Shown one piece after another: positions 1 to 9,367 of a DNA stretch of 56,624 nucleotides (the stretch's first letter is position 1; the number at the start of each line of letters is the position of its first letter). Position numbers and translations under genes: made by a program. Source of the DNA: Chloroflexota bacterium (lineage in GTDB: Bacteria; Chloroflexota; Anaerolineae; Anaerolineales; E44-bin32); NCBI GenBank assembly GCA_022561215.1, contig JADFRQ010000016.1, positions 1 through 56,624 of the forward strand. The letters are read 5' to 3'. The notes below the pieces were generated by a model. The model saw only the letters and a program-made list of their open reading frames with translations, searched no databases and had not been told where the DNA came from.

Positions 1-683
1 GGCGACCGCTCCAGCAGCTTGATCACACGCGCAATCACAAGGCCCTCATTTCCCAAATAGCCTTGCACCAGGACATAATCGCCGACGCGGATTTCGCCAT
101 GAATCTCCGTGTCTTCGGTCACCCGAACACGGTGATCGCCGATAAGCCAAATGTGCTCGCCCAGCTCCTGCACGCGACCCTTAAATTCCACCACGCGATC
201 CTGCGGCGGCCTCTCAAGCAGCTTGATAACACGTGCAACAATCACACTTTCTCGCTGGAAACCATGGACTTTCACCAGATCGCCGATCGACAGATCCCCA
301 ATGATCTCGGTTTCGTCTGTGATCCGGACGTGGTGGCCGGCGATAAGCCAAAATTCCGGGTTCATTTCCTCGATGCGGCCCGAAAAAATAATCGGGGACT
401 CATTATCTGTTGTTGGAATCCGGGTGATCTCTTGCTCTCCAGGATCATCGAGATATGCCGAGTCGCCAGAATAAAATGCGACAGGATCTCTTATACTTTC
501 ATCAAGATTCAATAGCTGGCTATCGGCGGCTACTGGATCTCCTCCGCCTTCAGTCTGGGGCGCGTCTGAAACATCCTTCGAGGAACCATCGAGCGCCTCA
601 CCCAATGCAGGCTGTTGACTACAAGCGCCAAGAAAAAAACTGGCGAGAACAATAACTACGGCAATCCCAACGCGGTGTCGCAT
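1..683 (-). CDS. Partial lipoprotein with tandem DUF5666-like repeats
   Basis: Reading from the ATG at 683 on the minus strand gives an open frame that runs off the left window edge, so the C-terminus is missing. An SD-like GGAGG lies 7 bases before the ATG. The N-terminus is a lipoprotein signal: MRHR, a hydrophobic stretch, then the lipobox LGAC with Cys21. A Ser/Asp/Gly-rich linker follows. After it come two copies of a repeat of about 65 residues, each running from F(S/K)GR(I/V) through W-L-I and D-x-T-E-I to VIKLLER. Each copy resembles the small beta-barrel DUF5666 fold often found in tandem in exported bacterial proteins. The likely role is a surface-anchored protein of unknown function. 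The lipobox and repeats are seen directly; the family name is from memory. Confidence 0.8.
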   Translation of the reverse strand, partial: MRHRVGIAVVIVLASFFLGACSQQPALGEALDGSSKDVSDAPQTEGGGDPVAADSQLLNLDESIRDPVAFYSGDSAYLDDPGEQEITRIPTTDNESPIIFSGRIEEMNPEFWLIAGHHVRITDETEIIGDLSIGDLVKVHGFQRESVIVARVIKLLERPPQDRVVEFKGRVQELGEHIWLIGDHRVRVTEDTEIHGEIRVGDYVLVQGYLGNEGLVIARVIKLLERS

Positions 684-842
684 GTGCGCACCTCCTTCGT
701 GTAAGTATCAATTTGTACGTCGGGATAATGTTGAAAAGGTTACGGGGCAAATAGCGCATGAAATGTGGTGAGAAGTAGTGTGTTGCAGGGTGAGGACGTA
801 GGGCAGATACTGACCCTCGGGGGTCTAATCCATTAAGCTTAA

Positions 843-869
843 TGTCATCCTGAGCGGGGCGAAGGATCT
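843..869. repeat. REP-like dispersed repeat (GTCATCCTGAGCG type)
   Basis: The intergenic stretch 684-978 carries no convincing gene. It contains a sequence beginning GTCATCCTGAGCG and ending GCGAAGGATCT. This motif is a common dispersed intergenic repeat in many bacterial genomes. Only one copy was noticed in this window, so calling it a repeat rests on recall. Confidence 0.45.
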
Positions 870-978
870 CGTTTTCCATCATCCTGTACCCTGAAAAAGG
901 GCAAGCGAGATTCTTCAACCTTTGCACAGCAATGGTTGAAGAATAACAACATAGAGCCGGATTCCATGCGCCCTGTTC

Positions 979-2271
979 TTATCGCATATGTTCGATAACG
1001 GCGTCCCCAAACTCGGAGCATTTGAGCAGCGTGGCCCCTTCCATCAATCGGTGAAAATCATAGGTCACCGTTTTTGCCCCGATCGCGCCGCGCATGCCTT
1101 GCATGATCTTTTCGGCGGCTTCAGGCCAACCGATATATCGCAACATCATCTCGCCACTCAAGATCACCGATCCGGGATTAACCTTATCCTGATCGGCGTA
1201 TTTCGGTGCGGTGCCATGTGTGGCCTCAAATAGCGCCGCTCCGCTTTCATAATTAATGTTTCCGCCGGGTGCAATCCCGACCCCACCGATTTGAGCCGCG
1301 AGCGCATCCGAGATGTAATCCCCGTTGAGATTCATAGTGGCAATAACATCAAAATCTTTGGCGCGGGTGATGGTTTGCTGAAAGACAATATCCGCAATGG
1401 CATCCTTAATCAGCAGACGTCCTTCTGCTAACGCGGCTTCCTGAGCGGCATTGGCGGCGTCTTCCCCCTGCTGCTCCTTCGTCACTCCCCATTGGCGCCA
1501 TGTGTAAACCTTATCTCCAAACTCACGCTCGGCGAGCGCGTAGCCCCAGTTGCGGAAGGCGCCCTCGGTGTACTTCATTATATTGCCCTTGTGCACCAGA
1601 ATGACCGACCTGCGCTTATTCTCCAGCGCCCAACGTATGGCCGCGCGCACGAGTCGCTCAGAGCCTTCTCTGGATACCGGTTTTATTCCTAGTCCGGATG
1701 AATCAGGGAATCGCAGCTTGGCATACTCTTCTGGAAAATATTCCTGCAACACTTTCTTGAAGAGTACATTTTCTTCGGAACCATCCTCGAATTCTATCCC
1801 GGTGTAGATATCTTCCGTATTTTCACGAAAGATCACCATATCGACATCTTGCGGTCGTTTTACGGGGGAAGGCACACCTTCCATATACCGCACCGGCCGA
1901 AGGCAGACATAAAGGTCCAACCGTTTTCGCAACGCCACATTGAGCGAGCGAATTCCACCACCCACCGGCGTTGTCAACGGACCCTTGATACCAACCAGGT
2001 GTTCGCGGAATGCTTCAATGGTCGCTTCCGGGAGCCATTCACCAAGTTTCGCAAACGCCTTTCCGCCGGCGAGCACCTCCATCCATTGAATTTCCCGCGC
2101 GCCTCCATATGCTTTCCCCACCGCCGCATCAAAGACCCTCACAGCTGCGCGCCATATATCAGGACCCGTACCATCACCCTCAATAAACGGGATAATCGGT
2201 CGATCGGGAACCTGCAGTTGGCCGTTGACAATGGTTATCTTTTCGCCTGTTTCTGGCGCTTGAGCGGACAT
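979..2271 (-). CDS. icd: Isocitrate dehydrogenase (NADP-type)
   Basis: Predicted 430 residues, the usual length for homodimeric bacterial isocitrate dehydrogenase. It oxidatively decarboxylates isocitrate to 2-oxoglutarate in the TCA cycle. Visible signatures are [12 protein letters not shown] near the N-terminus, the phosphate-loop stretch [18 protein letters not shown], the substrate Arg region LRPVRY, the metal-binding stretch [18 protein letters not shown], and the cofactor loop [17 protein letters not shown]. The Lys-Tyr pair in HGTAPKYA is the NADP-selective form known from E. coli Icd. The gene stands alone between the repeat-bearing gap and galE, with 182 bp of unassigned sequence upstream. 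Confidence 0.95.
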   Translation of the reverse strand: MSAQAPETGEKITIVNGQLQVPDRPIIPFIEGDGTGPDIWRAAVRVFDAAVGKAYGGAREIQWMEVLAGGKAFAKLGEWLPEATIEAFREHLVGIKGPLTTPVGGGIRSLNVALRKRLDLYVCLRPVRYMEGVPSPVKRPQDVDMVIFRENTEDIYTGIEFEDGSEENVLFKKVLQEYFPEEYAKLRFPDSSGLGIKPVSREGSERLVRAAIRWALENKRRSVILVHKGNIMKYTEGAFRNWGYALAEREFGDKVYTWRQWGVTKEQQGEDAANAAQEAALAEGRLLIKDAIADIVFQQTITRAKDFDVIATMNLNGDYISDALAAQIGGVGIAPGGNINYESGAALFEATHGTAPKYADQDKVNPGSVILSGEMMLRYIGWPEAAEKIMQGMRGAIGAKTVTYDFHRLMEGATLLKCSEFGDAVIEHMR

Positions 2272-2453
2272 ATATTTCTCCTAGGGGTTCGTAAAACGAG
2301 GCGCTTTAAGAATAGGATATTTCCCTGTGCAGGCGGATTATAGCATGTGCAGATTCAATCGATCGCGCCTCTGTATTGAGTGTTTTGTATAGCTCATGTT
2401 CATCGAGGTTTGATCATTCTTGCGCCCACCAAGCGCACACTAAACACAGGTTC

Positions 2454-3431
2454 TTAATCCACATACCCTTGCGGATGAGCCTTTTGCCAATCCCACGCGC
2501 TGGCAATAATGGTCGCCAAATCCGGGAAGGCGGGTTCCCATCCTAACTCGCGGCGAATTTTTTCGGATGAGGCAACCAGGCGCGGTGCATCGCCCTTACG
2601 CCGCGGCGCCTCAACTACAGGTATCGCGTGACCGGTGATTGCGCGTGCGGTCTCAATTACTTCGCGTACCGAATATCCGGTGCCGTTGCCCAGGTTAAAG
2701 AGTAGGCGCGGGGATTCCGCCAACTTCTCGAGCGCTAACTGATGTGCAGAAATTAAATCTGCGATATGGATGTAATCCCGAATCGCGGTGCCATCCGGGG
2801 TATCGTAATCTGTACCAAAGATGTGAACTTCTGGGCGCAGCGCCAGAGGAACTTGCAGGACCAAAGGTATCAGATGACTTTCGGGCTGGTGGTTCTCACC
2901 GCAGTCTGGCAAAGCCCCGGCAGCGTTGAAATAGCGCAGGGCGGCATAACGCAGCCCGTGGATTCGATGATACCAATCAAGTGCCTGCTCAATCATCCAC
3001 TTTGTCTGGCCATAAACATTCGAGGGTCGTATCTGCGACTCTTCGCCGATTTGTTCTTCACTGGATGCGTACACGGATGCTGTTGAGGAAAGAACAAAAC
3101 GTTCGATACCTGTTTGAACACAAACCTCGATCAAATTAAGCGAATTGATCAAATTGTTGCGAAAATATTTCCCGGGCTCCTGCATGCTTTCGCCAGCTTC
3201 TATAAAAGCGGCGAAATGCATCACCGCCTCAAAATTCCCTTCCTTAAGCAATTTTTTTAGCGCGGAAATGTCGGCCAAATCTCCCTTGACAAACGTTGCT
3301 TCGGCCGGCACCGCGCCACGATGACCCGTAATCAAGGAATCAAACACAGTCACTTTATGGCCATGCTCAAGCAGCATTCTTGAGGCCGCGGAGCCGATAT
3401 AACCTGCCCCACCTGTGAGCAGGATATTCAT
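2454..3431 (-). CDS. galE: UDP-glucose 4-epimerase
   Basis: 325 residues, matching the extended short-chain dehydrogenase family of GalE. The enzyme interconverts UDP-glucose and UDP-galactose for envelope sugars or galactose use. The Rossmann motif GGAGYIGS is at residues 7-14. The catalytic Ser region is LSSTASVY and the Tyr-Lys pair is in NVYGQTK. RYFNAAGA and the C-terminal GDAPRLVA stretch are also typical of GalE. It starts 23 bp after the uvrD-type gene and is the last gene of the long minus-strand run that begins at infC. Confidence 0.93.
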   Translation of the reverse strand: MNILLTGGAGYIGSAASRMLLEHGHKVTVFDSLITGHRGAVPAEATFVKGDLADISALKKLLKEGNFEAVMHFAAFIEAGESMQEPGKYFRNNLINSLNLIEVCVQTGIERFVLSSTASVYASSEEQIGEESQIRPSNVYGQTKWMIEQALDWYHRIHGLRYAALRYFNAAGALPDCGENHQPESHLIPLVLQVPLALRPEVHIFGTDYDTPDGTAIRDYIHIADLISAHQLALEKLAESPRLLFNLGNGTGYSVREVIETARAITGHAIPVVEAPRRKGDAPRLVASSEKIRRELGWEPAFPDLATIIASAWDWQKAHPQGYVD

Positions 3432-3454
3432 AACCTCTGTCTCACAATCATCGC

Positions 3455-5623
3455 TTAGTCACCATTGCGCTCGAGATTGGCGACAGAGGCGGCCAAAATT
3501 TTTATCCCGTATTCTTCAAACTCAACCGTCACTTCTTCATCATCTTGATCGACGCGTGAATCCATAACGATTCCTTCCCCAAACTTCGCATGTTTTACTC
3601 TCATCCCCACATTGAATTTAGATTCGACAGATTCGCGCATGGGCTGCAAATTCCAGTCAGTCTGGCGATTGTATGCCGACTGCTCACGGGTTAAAATTCC
3701 GGCAACATCGCCCTCTAGAAGATCGGCCGGCAGATCATTCAAGTAGCGCGACGGCTCCGCTGTACTCGAAGTCCCAAAAAAGCGACGGCGAAAACATCGC
3801 ACGAGCACCAATCGATCTTTTGCACGCGTGATACCAACGTAGAAGAGTCGACGCTCTTCAAGCATCGCTTCTGGTTCATCAAAAGAACGTTGATGAGGAA
3901 TTAATCCGTCATCAAGCCCGATGATGATCACGATAGGAAATTCCAATCCTTTCGCGGCATGCAAGGTGAGCAAGGTGGGTGCGCTTTGACCATCCGTCAG
4001 AGTATCCTGGTCAGAGATCAGTGCGATATGCTCCAAAAAAATGGACATCCCAAGTTCAGTGAATTCTTGGGCAAGAGAGCGCAATTCGAGCAAGTTCTCC
4101 CAGCGTTCAGCCCCTTCTTCGCTCCCGTCATCGAGATAGGCGTGGTAATGGGTATCCTGCAAGATGCGGTCGATCAAATTTCCCAGTTCAATCTCCGAAC
4201 TCATGGCGCGCCATTGCTTGAGATGTTTGCCGAATTCGGCTAACGCCTGGCCGCCACGGCGCGGAAAGCGATCGAAAAGCGCGGCGTTGGGATCCGTTGC
4301 GAGCTGATCCAGGATCGTCGCTGGCGATACGTGGGCATCCTCTGCCGCCTGGAGGAAACTCGAGATCGTTTTTCCTCCAATTCCTCGGGGGGGAGTGTTA
4401 ATCACCCGGAGGAGACTCACCTGATCTTCGCGGTTGTGAATCAAGCGCAGGTACCCCACCAAATCCTTTACTTCGCGTCTGCCGTAAAAGCGCTGGGCGC
4501 CCACCAATCGATAGGGCTGGCCAGCGCGCAGGAAGGCCTCCTCCAAAATGCGCGATTGTGCGTTTGTGCGGTACATCACCGCCATATCGCCCAGGTCATA
4601 GCCGCCGTCATCCGCAATGGACTGAATTTGATCCAGGACGAAATTGGCCTCATCTTGCTCATCGTACGCTTCATGAAATTTAATCAATTCACCAGCACCG
4701 CGATCGGTAAAGAGCGCCTTGCGCTGCCTCCCCGGGTGCTTATCGATCACCGCCATACCCAGATCGAGTATATTTTGAGTGGAGCGATAATTTTGTTCGA
4801 GGAGAATGGTTTGGGCTCCAGGAAAATCTTCCAGAAAGCGTAGAACGTTGCGATAATCGGCCCCTCGCCAACGATAAATGGATTGATCGGGATCGCCAAC
4901 TGCAAACAAATCAGGGTTCTCGCCGGCGATCAAGCGCAGAAGCGTATATTGCGCCGTGTTGGTATCCTGAAATTCGTCCACGAGAATAGTTCGGTAGCGA
5001 CGGCGATAGGCCTCAAGAACAGATTGATTTTCCCGGAGCACTTTAACCGCGTAAAGCAGCAAATCATCAAAATCAAGCGCATTATTATCGAGTAGTTTCT
5101 GTTGATAGAGTTCGTACACGCGCCGTACGATTTCGTTGAAGTAGTTATTCGCCGCAAAATCTGGCGCTTCGATCAATTCGTTTTTTGCCGCCGAGATGAT
5201 ATTCTGGATCCTGCGTGGGGGGGATTGCTTGGGATCAATATTCATGTCCTTCAGAATCTTGCGCATGATGCTTAGTTGATCTGCATCATCGAAGATCACA
5301 AATTCGCGTGTGACTGGCAGCAGATTGGCCTCGCGCCGGACCACGCCAGCCGAAAACGCATGGAAAGTGCCCATATTACTTTGATGAACAGAATTCGTCA
5401 GCAACTCTTCAACACGATTCCCCATCTCGCGCGCAGCTTTATTCGTGAAGGTGACCGCCATAATTGCTGCCGGAGGAATTCCAAGTTGGGAGATTTGATA
5501 GGCAATGCGATGGGTGAGCACACGCGTTTTGCCCGACCCGGGTCCGGCCAGAACAAGCACCGGCCCTGCGGGGGCAGTCACTGCTTCGCGTTGTTGAGCA
5601 TTGAGATTATCGAGAAGGTTCAT
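3455..5623 (-). CDS. pcrA: UvrD/PcrA-type ATP-dependent DNA helicase
   Basis: 722 residues, the usual size for superfamily 1A helicases. Motifs in order: Q-motif and LNAQQREAV at the N-terminus, Walker A GPGSGKTRV, motif Ia TFTNKAAREM, motif II DEFQDTNTAQY, motif III GDPDQSIYRWRGA, motif IV EQNYRSTQ, motif V TLHAAKGLEFP and motif VI YVGITRAKDRL. The C-terminal tail (FNVGMRVKHAKFGEGIV) is the Tudor-like domain known to bind RNA polymerase in PcrA. Role: 3'-5' unwinding in nucleotide excision repair and replication. The start overlaps the stop of the DUF711 gene by four bases, so the two are likely translationally coupled. pcrA and uvrD cannot be told apart from sequence alone. Confidence 0.95.
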   Translation of the reverse strand: MNLLDNLNAQQREAVTAPAGPVLVLAGPGSGKTRVLTHRIAYQISQLGIPPAAIMAVTFTNKAAREMGNRVEELLTNSVHQSNMGTFHAFSAGVVRREANLLPVTREFVIFDDADQLSIMRKILKDMNIDPKQSPPRRIQNIISAAKNELIEAPDFAANNYFNEIVRRVYELYQQKLLDNNALDFDDLLLYAVKVLRENQSVLEAYRRRYRTILVDEFQDTNTAQYTLLRLIAGENPDLFAVGDPDQSIYRWRGADYRNVLRFLEDFPGAQTILLEQNYRSTQNILDLGMAVIDKHPGRQRKALFTDRGAGELIKFHEAYDEQDEANFVLDQIQSIADDGGYDLGDMAVMYRTNAQSRILEEAFLRAGQPYRLVGAQRFYGRREVKDLVGYLRLIHNREDQVSLLRVINTPPRGIGGKTISSFLQAAEDAHVSPATILDQLATDPNAALFDRFPRRGGQALAEFGKHLKQWRAMSSEIELGNLIDRILQDTHYHAYLDDGSEEGAERWENLLELRSLAQEFTELGMSIFLEHIALISDQDTLTDGQSAPTLLTLHAAKGLEFPIVIIIGLDDGLIPHQRSFDEPEAMLEERRLFYVGITRAKDRLVLVRCFRRRFFGTSSTAEPSRYLNDLPADLLEGDVAGILTREQSAYNRQTDWNLQPMRESVESKFNVGMRVKHAKFGEGIVMDSRVDQDDEEVTVEFEEYGIKILAASVANLERNGD

Positions 5624-6867
5624 GTGCCTGCTGAGGCGGCTCCATCCAGTGCAGAACGGGGTTGAATATGAATCGCATCGTCCGCGGCCAACTCGCCTCC
5701 TAGAGGCCGCGCGTCCAAACGCATAACGCGACTATCGGCGAAGTAGGGAAAATCAAAATGGATTTTATCTCCGGCACTTTTTCCAGGAATGGGCATCAAG
5801 CGCGCGGTTAATGGCTTATCGTGGCGCATGGCGAGTGCTCCCAGGTCGATGAGCAGCGCATAAATCGCATCTGCGCTGGTATCACCCGGGAGAGGAATGG
5901 TATCCAATCCAGTCCCACAGATGGTGGCGGCAAGCAATAAATCTGTGATGGATAGTATCCCGCCTCCTGCATGCTCTGCCAAAACAGAATCCTCGAGCAC
6001 CGGCAAAAATAAGCCGCAAAATCCCGTGCGCTGAAATTCTGCCTGATCCAGACATCCGGCAAGAATGGCCGCCGCGGCGATTGATCCACTTAATCCCATC
6101 GCCGGAACGCCCATCGCTTGCATCGCCGTTCCCAGGGATCGAGAAGCTTCCGGATAGGGCGCCAGCGAAAAGTCAATCCCCTGGAATCGGATCTCCGATT
6201 GAGCCGTAATGGCCTCTGTCACTTTAGCGATAACCGAGGCATGGCCTTCGATTGCCTCCACGAGGAGGCGAGAGGCCGCCTGAATGGAGATGCCATCATG
6301 AAAAGCTGTGACTGCCAAATCCGCAGCTTCGGTTGCAATTGCCAGGGCTGGGGGTCCGCCTCGGTGGTAGGCCGCCGGGAAGAATGGGGAACCGGAGGCG
6401 ACATTGGCAAGCGCAGCGAAACGCAAATTGGCAAAACCATCTTCTGAAATTGTTGAAACTTGTGTAATAACGTTCGCACAAGCGCGGGCGGCTTGAAGAG
6501 AAAGACCTCCCTCAGGTTCGGCGAATAGGCCGGAGGCAAAAACCGAATCGGTTTGCGCCAGCATATCCGGAATTAACGCATAATCCGCACTATTTCCGGG
6601 TAGCGCGGGGCCCAGCGCAACGTAGTCAATATTCTGAGCGAAACATTCCGCTTCCAATTGCTTGGCGAAATTAATCCGCTCACCATGGGGAATAGCCGGC
6701 GTAAATTCGGCCATTGGTGGAATTGCCAGGCGCAGAGTCTGGACGGTGTACCCTGCGGCGCGGAGCCCCTCACGCACCGCCATAAGGGTTTTCGCGATTG
6801 CGCTAATTCGTTCTGGTTTCAGGGGCCAGCCAGGGTCGACGAACCCCGTCAATGCACGAATGTTCAT
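5620..6867 (-). CDS. DUF711 (UPF0210) family protein
   Basis: 415 residues matching, from memory, the DUF711/UPF0210 family: N-terminal MNIRALTGFVDPGWP, a central region with many small residues, and GLSGSIAAAAILAGCLDQ. The C-terminal part carries GTGLDTIPLPGDTSADAIYALLIDLGALA, where the family has a metal- or ligand-binding-like Asp/Gly loop. The biochemical role is not known. Related structures have been compared to glycyl-radical or TIM-like folds, but I would not assign a reaction. It overlaps both neighbours by four bases (ATGA), which places it firmly within the helicase and methyltransferase operon. Confidence 0.8.
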   Translation of the reverse strand: MNIRALTGFVDPGWPLKPERISAIAKTLMAVREGLRAAGYTVQTLRLAIPPMAEFTPAIPHGERINFAKQLEAECFAQNIDYVALGPALPGNSADYALIPDMLAQTDSVFASGLFAEPEGGLSLQAARACANVITQVSTISEDGFANLRFAALANVASGSPFFPAAYHRGGPPALAIATEAADLAVTAFHDGISIQAASRLLVEAIEGHASVIAKVTEAITAQSEIRFQGIDFSLAPYPEASRSLGTAMQAMGVPAMGLSGSIAAAAILAGCLDQAEFQRTGFCGLFLPVLEDSVLAEHAGGGILSITDLLLAATICGTGLDTIPLPGDTSADAIYALLIDLGALAMRHDKPLTARLMPIPGKSAGDKIHFDFPYFADSRVMRLDARPLGGELAADDAIHIQPRSALDGAASAGT

Positions 6868-7637
6868 TTTTCATCTCGCTGACGTTTAATTTCAAATAGG
6901 ATGACGGCTGCCGCAATCCCGGCATTGAGGGATTCGGCTTCTCTCTGCATGGGGATATGCACTCTCCCCTGGGCGCGCGCCTGGAGAATATCACTCGCCC
7001 CGTGCGCTTCGCTGCCAATTGCCAGGGCTACGGGATGAAGCCAGTCAACTGCATAATAGGGCACACCTTCCCCTTGTTGAGCAACCCACAACTGGACATC
7101 ACTTAGCCGATCGCCAATATCCTTGGGACTGCTAGGCAGGATCGGTAGATGCAGTTGGGCGCCCATTCCCGCGCGCACTACCTTCGGGTTGAATGGATCG
7201 ACGCTACCTTTCATAAGATAGATTGTGTCTACGCCCACGGCAAGTGCGGTACGCAAAATGCTTCCCAAATTTCCAGGATCGGCGATGCGATCGATCACCA
7301 ACGATAGACTCGCCTCGCCGGGTGCACGCAGCTTTGGTATTGGAAGGACTACCAGAAGTCCTGGAGGGGTCTGCGTGCTCGAACTCGCGGCCATAACCGA
7401 CTCCGAAACAGTCTGCACCTCCGCCCCCAACCGCGCCAGACTATTAACGAGCCCCCGGCCTTGTTCACTGAGATGATCGGTATGGAAAACGAGCCGCACG
7501 GGCAATTCGGCGATCACCGCTTCGTAGGCCATGCGAATACCTTCAACTACGAATACGTCTTCCTCCCGCCGAGCATGAGGGCGCGTTTGCAGCGCGCGCA
7601 CCCACTTTACACGAGCATTGGAGGTCGATGTGATCAT
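6864..7637 (-). CDS. SpoU/TrmH-family rRNA 2'-O-methyltransferase
   Basis: 257 residues. The protein has an N-terminal substrate-binding domain (MITSTSNARVKWVRAL) and a C-terminal SPOUT knot domain. The three SPOUT motifs are visible: IADPGNLGSILRTALAVG, LAIGSEAHG and MQREAESLNAGIAAAVILFE. Proteins of this type methylate the 2'-OH of a nucleotide in 23S rRNA or tRNA using S-adenosylmethionine. The target cannot be read from the sequence. Its ATG overlaps the stop of a 44-codon ORF upstream and its stop overlaps the DUF711 start, so it sits inside the ribosomal-protein operon. Confidence 0.9.
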   Translation of the reverse strand: MITSTSNARVKWVRALQTRPHARREEDVFVVEGIRMAYEAVIAELPVRLVFHTDHLSEQGRGLVNSLARLGAEVQTVSESVMAASSSTQTPPGLLVVLPIPKLRAPGEASLSLVIDRIADPGNLGSILRTALAVGVDTIYLMKGSVDPFNPKVVRAGMGAQLHLPILPSSPKDIGDRLSDVQLWVAQQGEGVPYYAVDWLHPVALAIGSEAHGASDILQARAQGRVHIPMQREAESLNAGIAAAVILFEIKRQRDEK

Positions 7638-7768
7638 GATGGCTTCATCGATTGCTTGAGCAAGTCATCGATATAGTATCCCTTTTCGTTTAGAGATCCA
7701 GAATCAGGACAAACCGCGATAACGTGGAAATGACCGTGCCCTGGATGAACCCTTGAGGCCTCGATCAT
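7634..7768 (-). CDS. Candidate small ORF, 44 aa
   Basis: An ATG at 7768 opens a 44-codon frame beginning MIEASRVHPGHGHFHVIAVC. Its TGA overlaps the ATG of the RNA methyltransferase (ATGA). Its own ATG likewise overlaps the TGA of another 41-codon ORF upstream. Two back-to-back ATGA overlaps in the gap between rplT and the methyltransferase argue for translation. No family is recognised. The two ORFs could instead be pieces of one frameshifted gene. Confidence 0.35.
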   Translation of the reverse strand: MIEASRVHPGHGHFHVIAVCPDSGSLNEKGYYIDDLLKQSMKPS

Positions 7769-7890
7769 CGCCGCGCGTTGTGCAACCGTTCGTCATCTTC
7801 TCCAAAAACATTCGGCAGCCAGAGCGCAGGAATTCGGCTCATTACCAATCGAATTGCCAACAATATTGCCAGCAACAGGGATTGTAACAT
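7765..7890 (-). CDS. Candidate small ORF, 41 aa
   Basis: An ATG at 7890 opens a 41-codon frame beginning MLQSLLLAILLAIRLVMSRI, so the N-terminus could form one membrane segment. It ends in an ATGA overlap with the next small ORF. GAGGA lies directly before the ATG, too close for a good SD. It sits 127 bp after rplT in the same direction. No family is recognised, and chance is a real alternative. Confidence 0.3.
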   Translation of the reverse strand: MLQSLLLAILLAIRLVMSRIPALWLPNVFGEDDERLHNARR

Positions 7891-8017
7891 TCCTCAAGAA
7901 TTGGATCAGCATCGAGAAAAAGTGCATTAGGCACGAAAATAACTGGGCATTTGCACTGCCTTAAATTCAAACGGGAGACGCGCGTGCGTCCCCCGCGGCC
8001 AAGTTCGACTTGTTTGA

Positions 8018-8365
8018 CTATATTTTCGCGGCTTTTACAATTTCTCGAAAGGCGTGTGGGTCGCGTACTACTAAATCGGCCAGAACCTTGCGATTAAGGT
8101 GAATATCGGCCTCTTTGAGCGCATGAATCAAACGGCTATACGTTGTTCCATTAATACGAGCCCCAGCGTTGATTCGTGAAATCCACAAGCGACGCAAATC
8201 CCTCTTCCGGGTACGTCGGTCGCGGTAGGCGTACCAAAGTGATTTGAGCATCGCTTCATTGGCTCTGCGGAAGAGTCGCCTGCGGGTGCCGTACATCCCC
8301 TTGGTCATCTTAAGAATTTTCTTATGTCGGCGGCGCGATTTTCCGCCGCCCTTAACTCGTGTCAC
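8018..8365 (-). CDS. rplT: 50S ribosomal protein L20
   Basis: 115 residues, normal for L20. The start is GTG at 8365, with GGGAGAG six bases upstream. The basic N-terminus (RVKGGGKSRRRHKKILK) and the core (GMYGTRRRLFRRANEA, RDLRRLWISRINAGAR) are diagnostic. L20 binds 23S rRNA early in 50S assembly and in several bacteria represses its own operon. It follows infC and rpmI in the conserved order. Confidence 0.96.
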   Translation of the reverse strand: MTRVKGGGKSRRRHKKILKMTKGMYGTRRRLFRRANEAMLKSLWYAYRDRRTRKRDLRRLWISRINAGARINGTTYSRLIHALKEADIHLNRKVLADLVVRDPHAFREIVKAAKI

Positions 8366-8451
8366 TATTCACTCTCCCTGGACTGGCTGCTTCGATCCTG
8401 CAGAAAATAAATCATTGCGGATCGCAACAGCCCTGCGTGCACATTTCGTGG

Positions 8452-8721
8452 TCACTTTTTCCCGCTGCGCGCGTTTGGGTTGGCCTTGTATTTCTTCAAG
8501 TAAGGCGCCAAGCGCAAAATTCGTTTTTTATATCCTTTTCCCTTTACGGCAATCATCTCACTAAAAAGACGCTTCGTGCGTTTTGATTTTCGTCGGCGAA
8601 GGTGGCTTTTTCCGCCCTTAGTGCGCACCAGCTTTCCAGTACCAGTCAATCGAAAGCGTTTCGCCGTCGCCTTGTGCGTTTTAAGTTTGTATTTTCCCTT
8701 TGTTCTTGCTTTCCTGGCCAC
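8452..8721 (-). CDS. rpmI: 50S ribosomal protein L35 with terminal extensions
   Basis: 89 residues against the usual 64-66. The core [19 protein letters not shown] and [18 protein letters not shown] is typical L35. A basic stretch of about 11 residues precedes the core and about 12 residues (ending NARSGKK) follow the usual LAPYL terminus. The start is GTG at 8721, with GAGGAG six bases upstream, which supports the long N-terminus. It lies between infC and rplT and is probably cotranscribed with both. Confidence 0.94.
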   Translation of the reverse strand: MARKARTKGKYKLKTHKATAKRFRLTGTGKLVRTKGGKSHLRRRKSKRTKRLFSEMIAVKGKGYKKRILRLAPYLKKYKANPNARSGKK

Positions 8722-8831
8722 TTCTCGCTCCTCATTTCAGGACGATCGATTCCCAAATTCCGCAGTTCAAGATGGGGTAATCAATCCCAGGGCAAAATCG
8801 TTGTTCTACTCGATCGTTTGCTATTGGAGGA

Positions 8832-9347
8832 TTATTTCTTCATAGGAGCTAACGTCATCAGCATTGTCCGCCCCTCCATCATGGGCGATTGTTCAATGGT
8901 GCTCAGATCAGACAATTCTGTAGCGATAGCTTTGAGATCGTGGAGCGCAATCTCGGGGTAAGTAATTTCTCTTCCACGAAAGCGGATGCGAACACGGACT
9001 TTCTTACCCTCCGTCAACCAACGACGTGCATTTTTCACCTTGAAGCCGCGATGATGTTCCGACGTCTTTGGACGTAGACGAATTTCTTTGATTTCTACTT
9101 TGGTTTGTGATTTGCGCGCCTCGCGGTCCTTCTTGGCTTTTTCGTATAGGAATTTTCCGTAGTCCAGCACTCGGCAAACTGGAGGGTCTGCATTGGGTGC
9201 AACTTCCACAAGATCCATCTCGGCATCCATAGCGATCTGAAGAGCTTCACTGCGCGGAATGACACCAATGTTTTCACCCTTCGGGCCAATGAGGCGAACC
9301 TCCTTGGATCGAATTTCCTCATTTATTCGATATTCTGACGCGCTGAT
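8832..9347 (-). CDS. infC: Translation initiation factor IF-3, predicted AUC start
   Basis: 171 residues if started at ATC 9347-9345. The first in-frame ATG (9230) would cut off the conserved N-domain stretch RINEEIRSKEVRLIGPKGE, which is present upstream in the same frame. No ATG, GTG or TTG occurs in that 39-codon part, and an in-frame TAG lies two codons before the ATC. A GGAGG sits seven bases before the ATC, the right distance. Non-AUG starts (AUU, AUC) are a known feature of infC, because IF-3 rejects weak start codons and so limits its own synthesis. The remaining sequence (DLVEVAPNADPPVCRVLDYGK, KEIRLRPKTSEHHRGFK) is standard IF-3. Confidence 0.9.
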   Translation of the reverse strand: MSASEYRINEEIRSKEVRLIGPKGENIGVIPRSEALQIAMDAEMDLVEVAPNADPPVCRVLDYGKFLYEKAKKDREARKSQTKVEIKEIRLRPKTSEHHRGFKVKNARRWLTEGKKVRVRIRFRGREITYPEIALHDLKAIATELSDLSTIEQSPMMEGRTMLMTLAPMKK

Positions 9348-9367
9348 CTCCTATCCTCCATTATGAT

